The position numbers and the translations under genes are program-made. Positions 5,231 to 5,234 of a stretch of 5,234 nt of DNA are shown one piece after another. Position 1 is the stretch's first letter. Each line of letters opens with the position of its first letter. The DNA is from Chloroflexota bacterium (GTDB taxonomy: Bacteria; Chloroflexota; Anaerolineae; B4-G1), in assembly GCA_024232355.1 (NCBI GenBank), contig JAAEPW010000212.1, positions 1-5,234 on the forward strand, written 5' to 3'. The notes under the pieces are model-generated. The model saw only the letters and a list, made by a program, of their open reading frames with translations. It was not told the DNA's origin and ran no database searches.

Positions 5231-5234
5231 ATGC

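Larger units (their letters stand above)
5106..5234. other. AT-rich segment abutting truncated mcrC; possible edge of an inserted element or a divergent gene's upstream region
   Basis: Bases 5101-5234 contain 49 G/C of 134 (about 37%), against about 68% in the preceding 60 bases. The mcrC frame continues through it without McrC-like residues and stops at TAG (5229-5231). The other minus-strand frames give no McrC-like sequence either. The segment contains a bulged hairpin (5112-5141), outward and inward promoter-like sequences and an operator-like palindrome. It ends with GGAG (5221-5224) and ATG (5231-5233) on the plus strand, which could be the start of a gene beyond the window. I recognise no known insertion-sequence end. 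Confidence 0.45.

Noticed and set aside
5052..5234. Continuation of the McrC N-terminus in another frame after a frameshift
   Set aside because: The other two minus-strand frames were read: one stops early and the other gives a sequence without McrC-like features, so a simple frameshift within the window does not explain the missing part.

Overview
The window is bacterial, of mid-range overall GC, with all four protein genes on the minus strand. There is no rRNA, tRNA or CRISPR array. The host cannot be fixed from the sequence. The paired intergenic elements with GGGCGACGCATTCC-type ends, and the style of the McrB and McrC proteins, would fit Chloroflexota or another lineage with repeat-rich spacers, but this is a low-confidence inference.

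Layout from left to right: (1) 1-632, the N-terminal half of an M20-family metal-dependent amidohydrolase/peptidase that runs off the left edge. (2) 633-1087, a gene-free spacer with inverted repeats, ending in the first copy of a 102-bp element (984-1085). (3) 1088-1630, a 180-aa protein joining an amphi-Trp-like N-terminal domain to two DUF1508/YegP modules. (4) 1631-1975, a spacer with a candidate promoter, a leader hairpin and the second 102-bp element (1780-1881). (5) 1976-5051, a two-gene McrBC-type operon (mcrC then mcrB in transcription order, 17-nt overlap) for modification-dependent (type IV) restriction. (6) 5052-5234, upstream of mcrC: about 17 more in-frame codons of McrC-like sequence with no start codon, then an abrupt change to AT-rich DNA (about 37% GC after about 68%).

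In the McrBC system, McrB is the AAA+ GTPase that carries the DNA-recognition region, and McrC is the PD-(D/E)xK nuclease that activates it. Here McrB is intact and has a winged-helix-like insertion inside the AAA+ core and an N-terminal domain I do not recognise. McrC keeps its nuclease motif but appears to have lost its N-terminal part at the composition break. The system may be inactivated, altered, or restarted from an internal ATG and a promoter in the AT-rich segment.

The most notable points are the truncated mcrC with its junction, the two equal-length elements on either side of the YegP-like gene, and the insertion in McrB. The M20 and YegP-like genes look like independent single transcription units.
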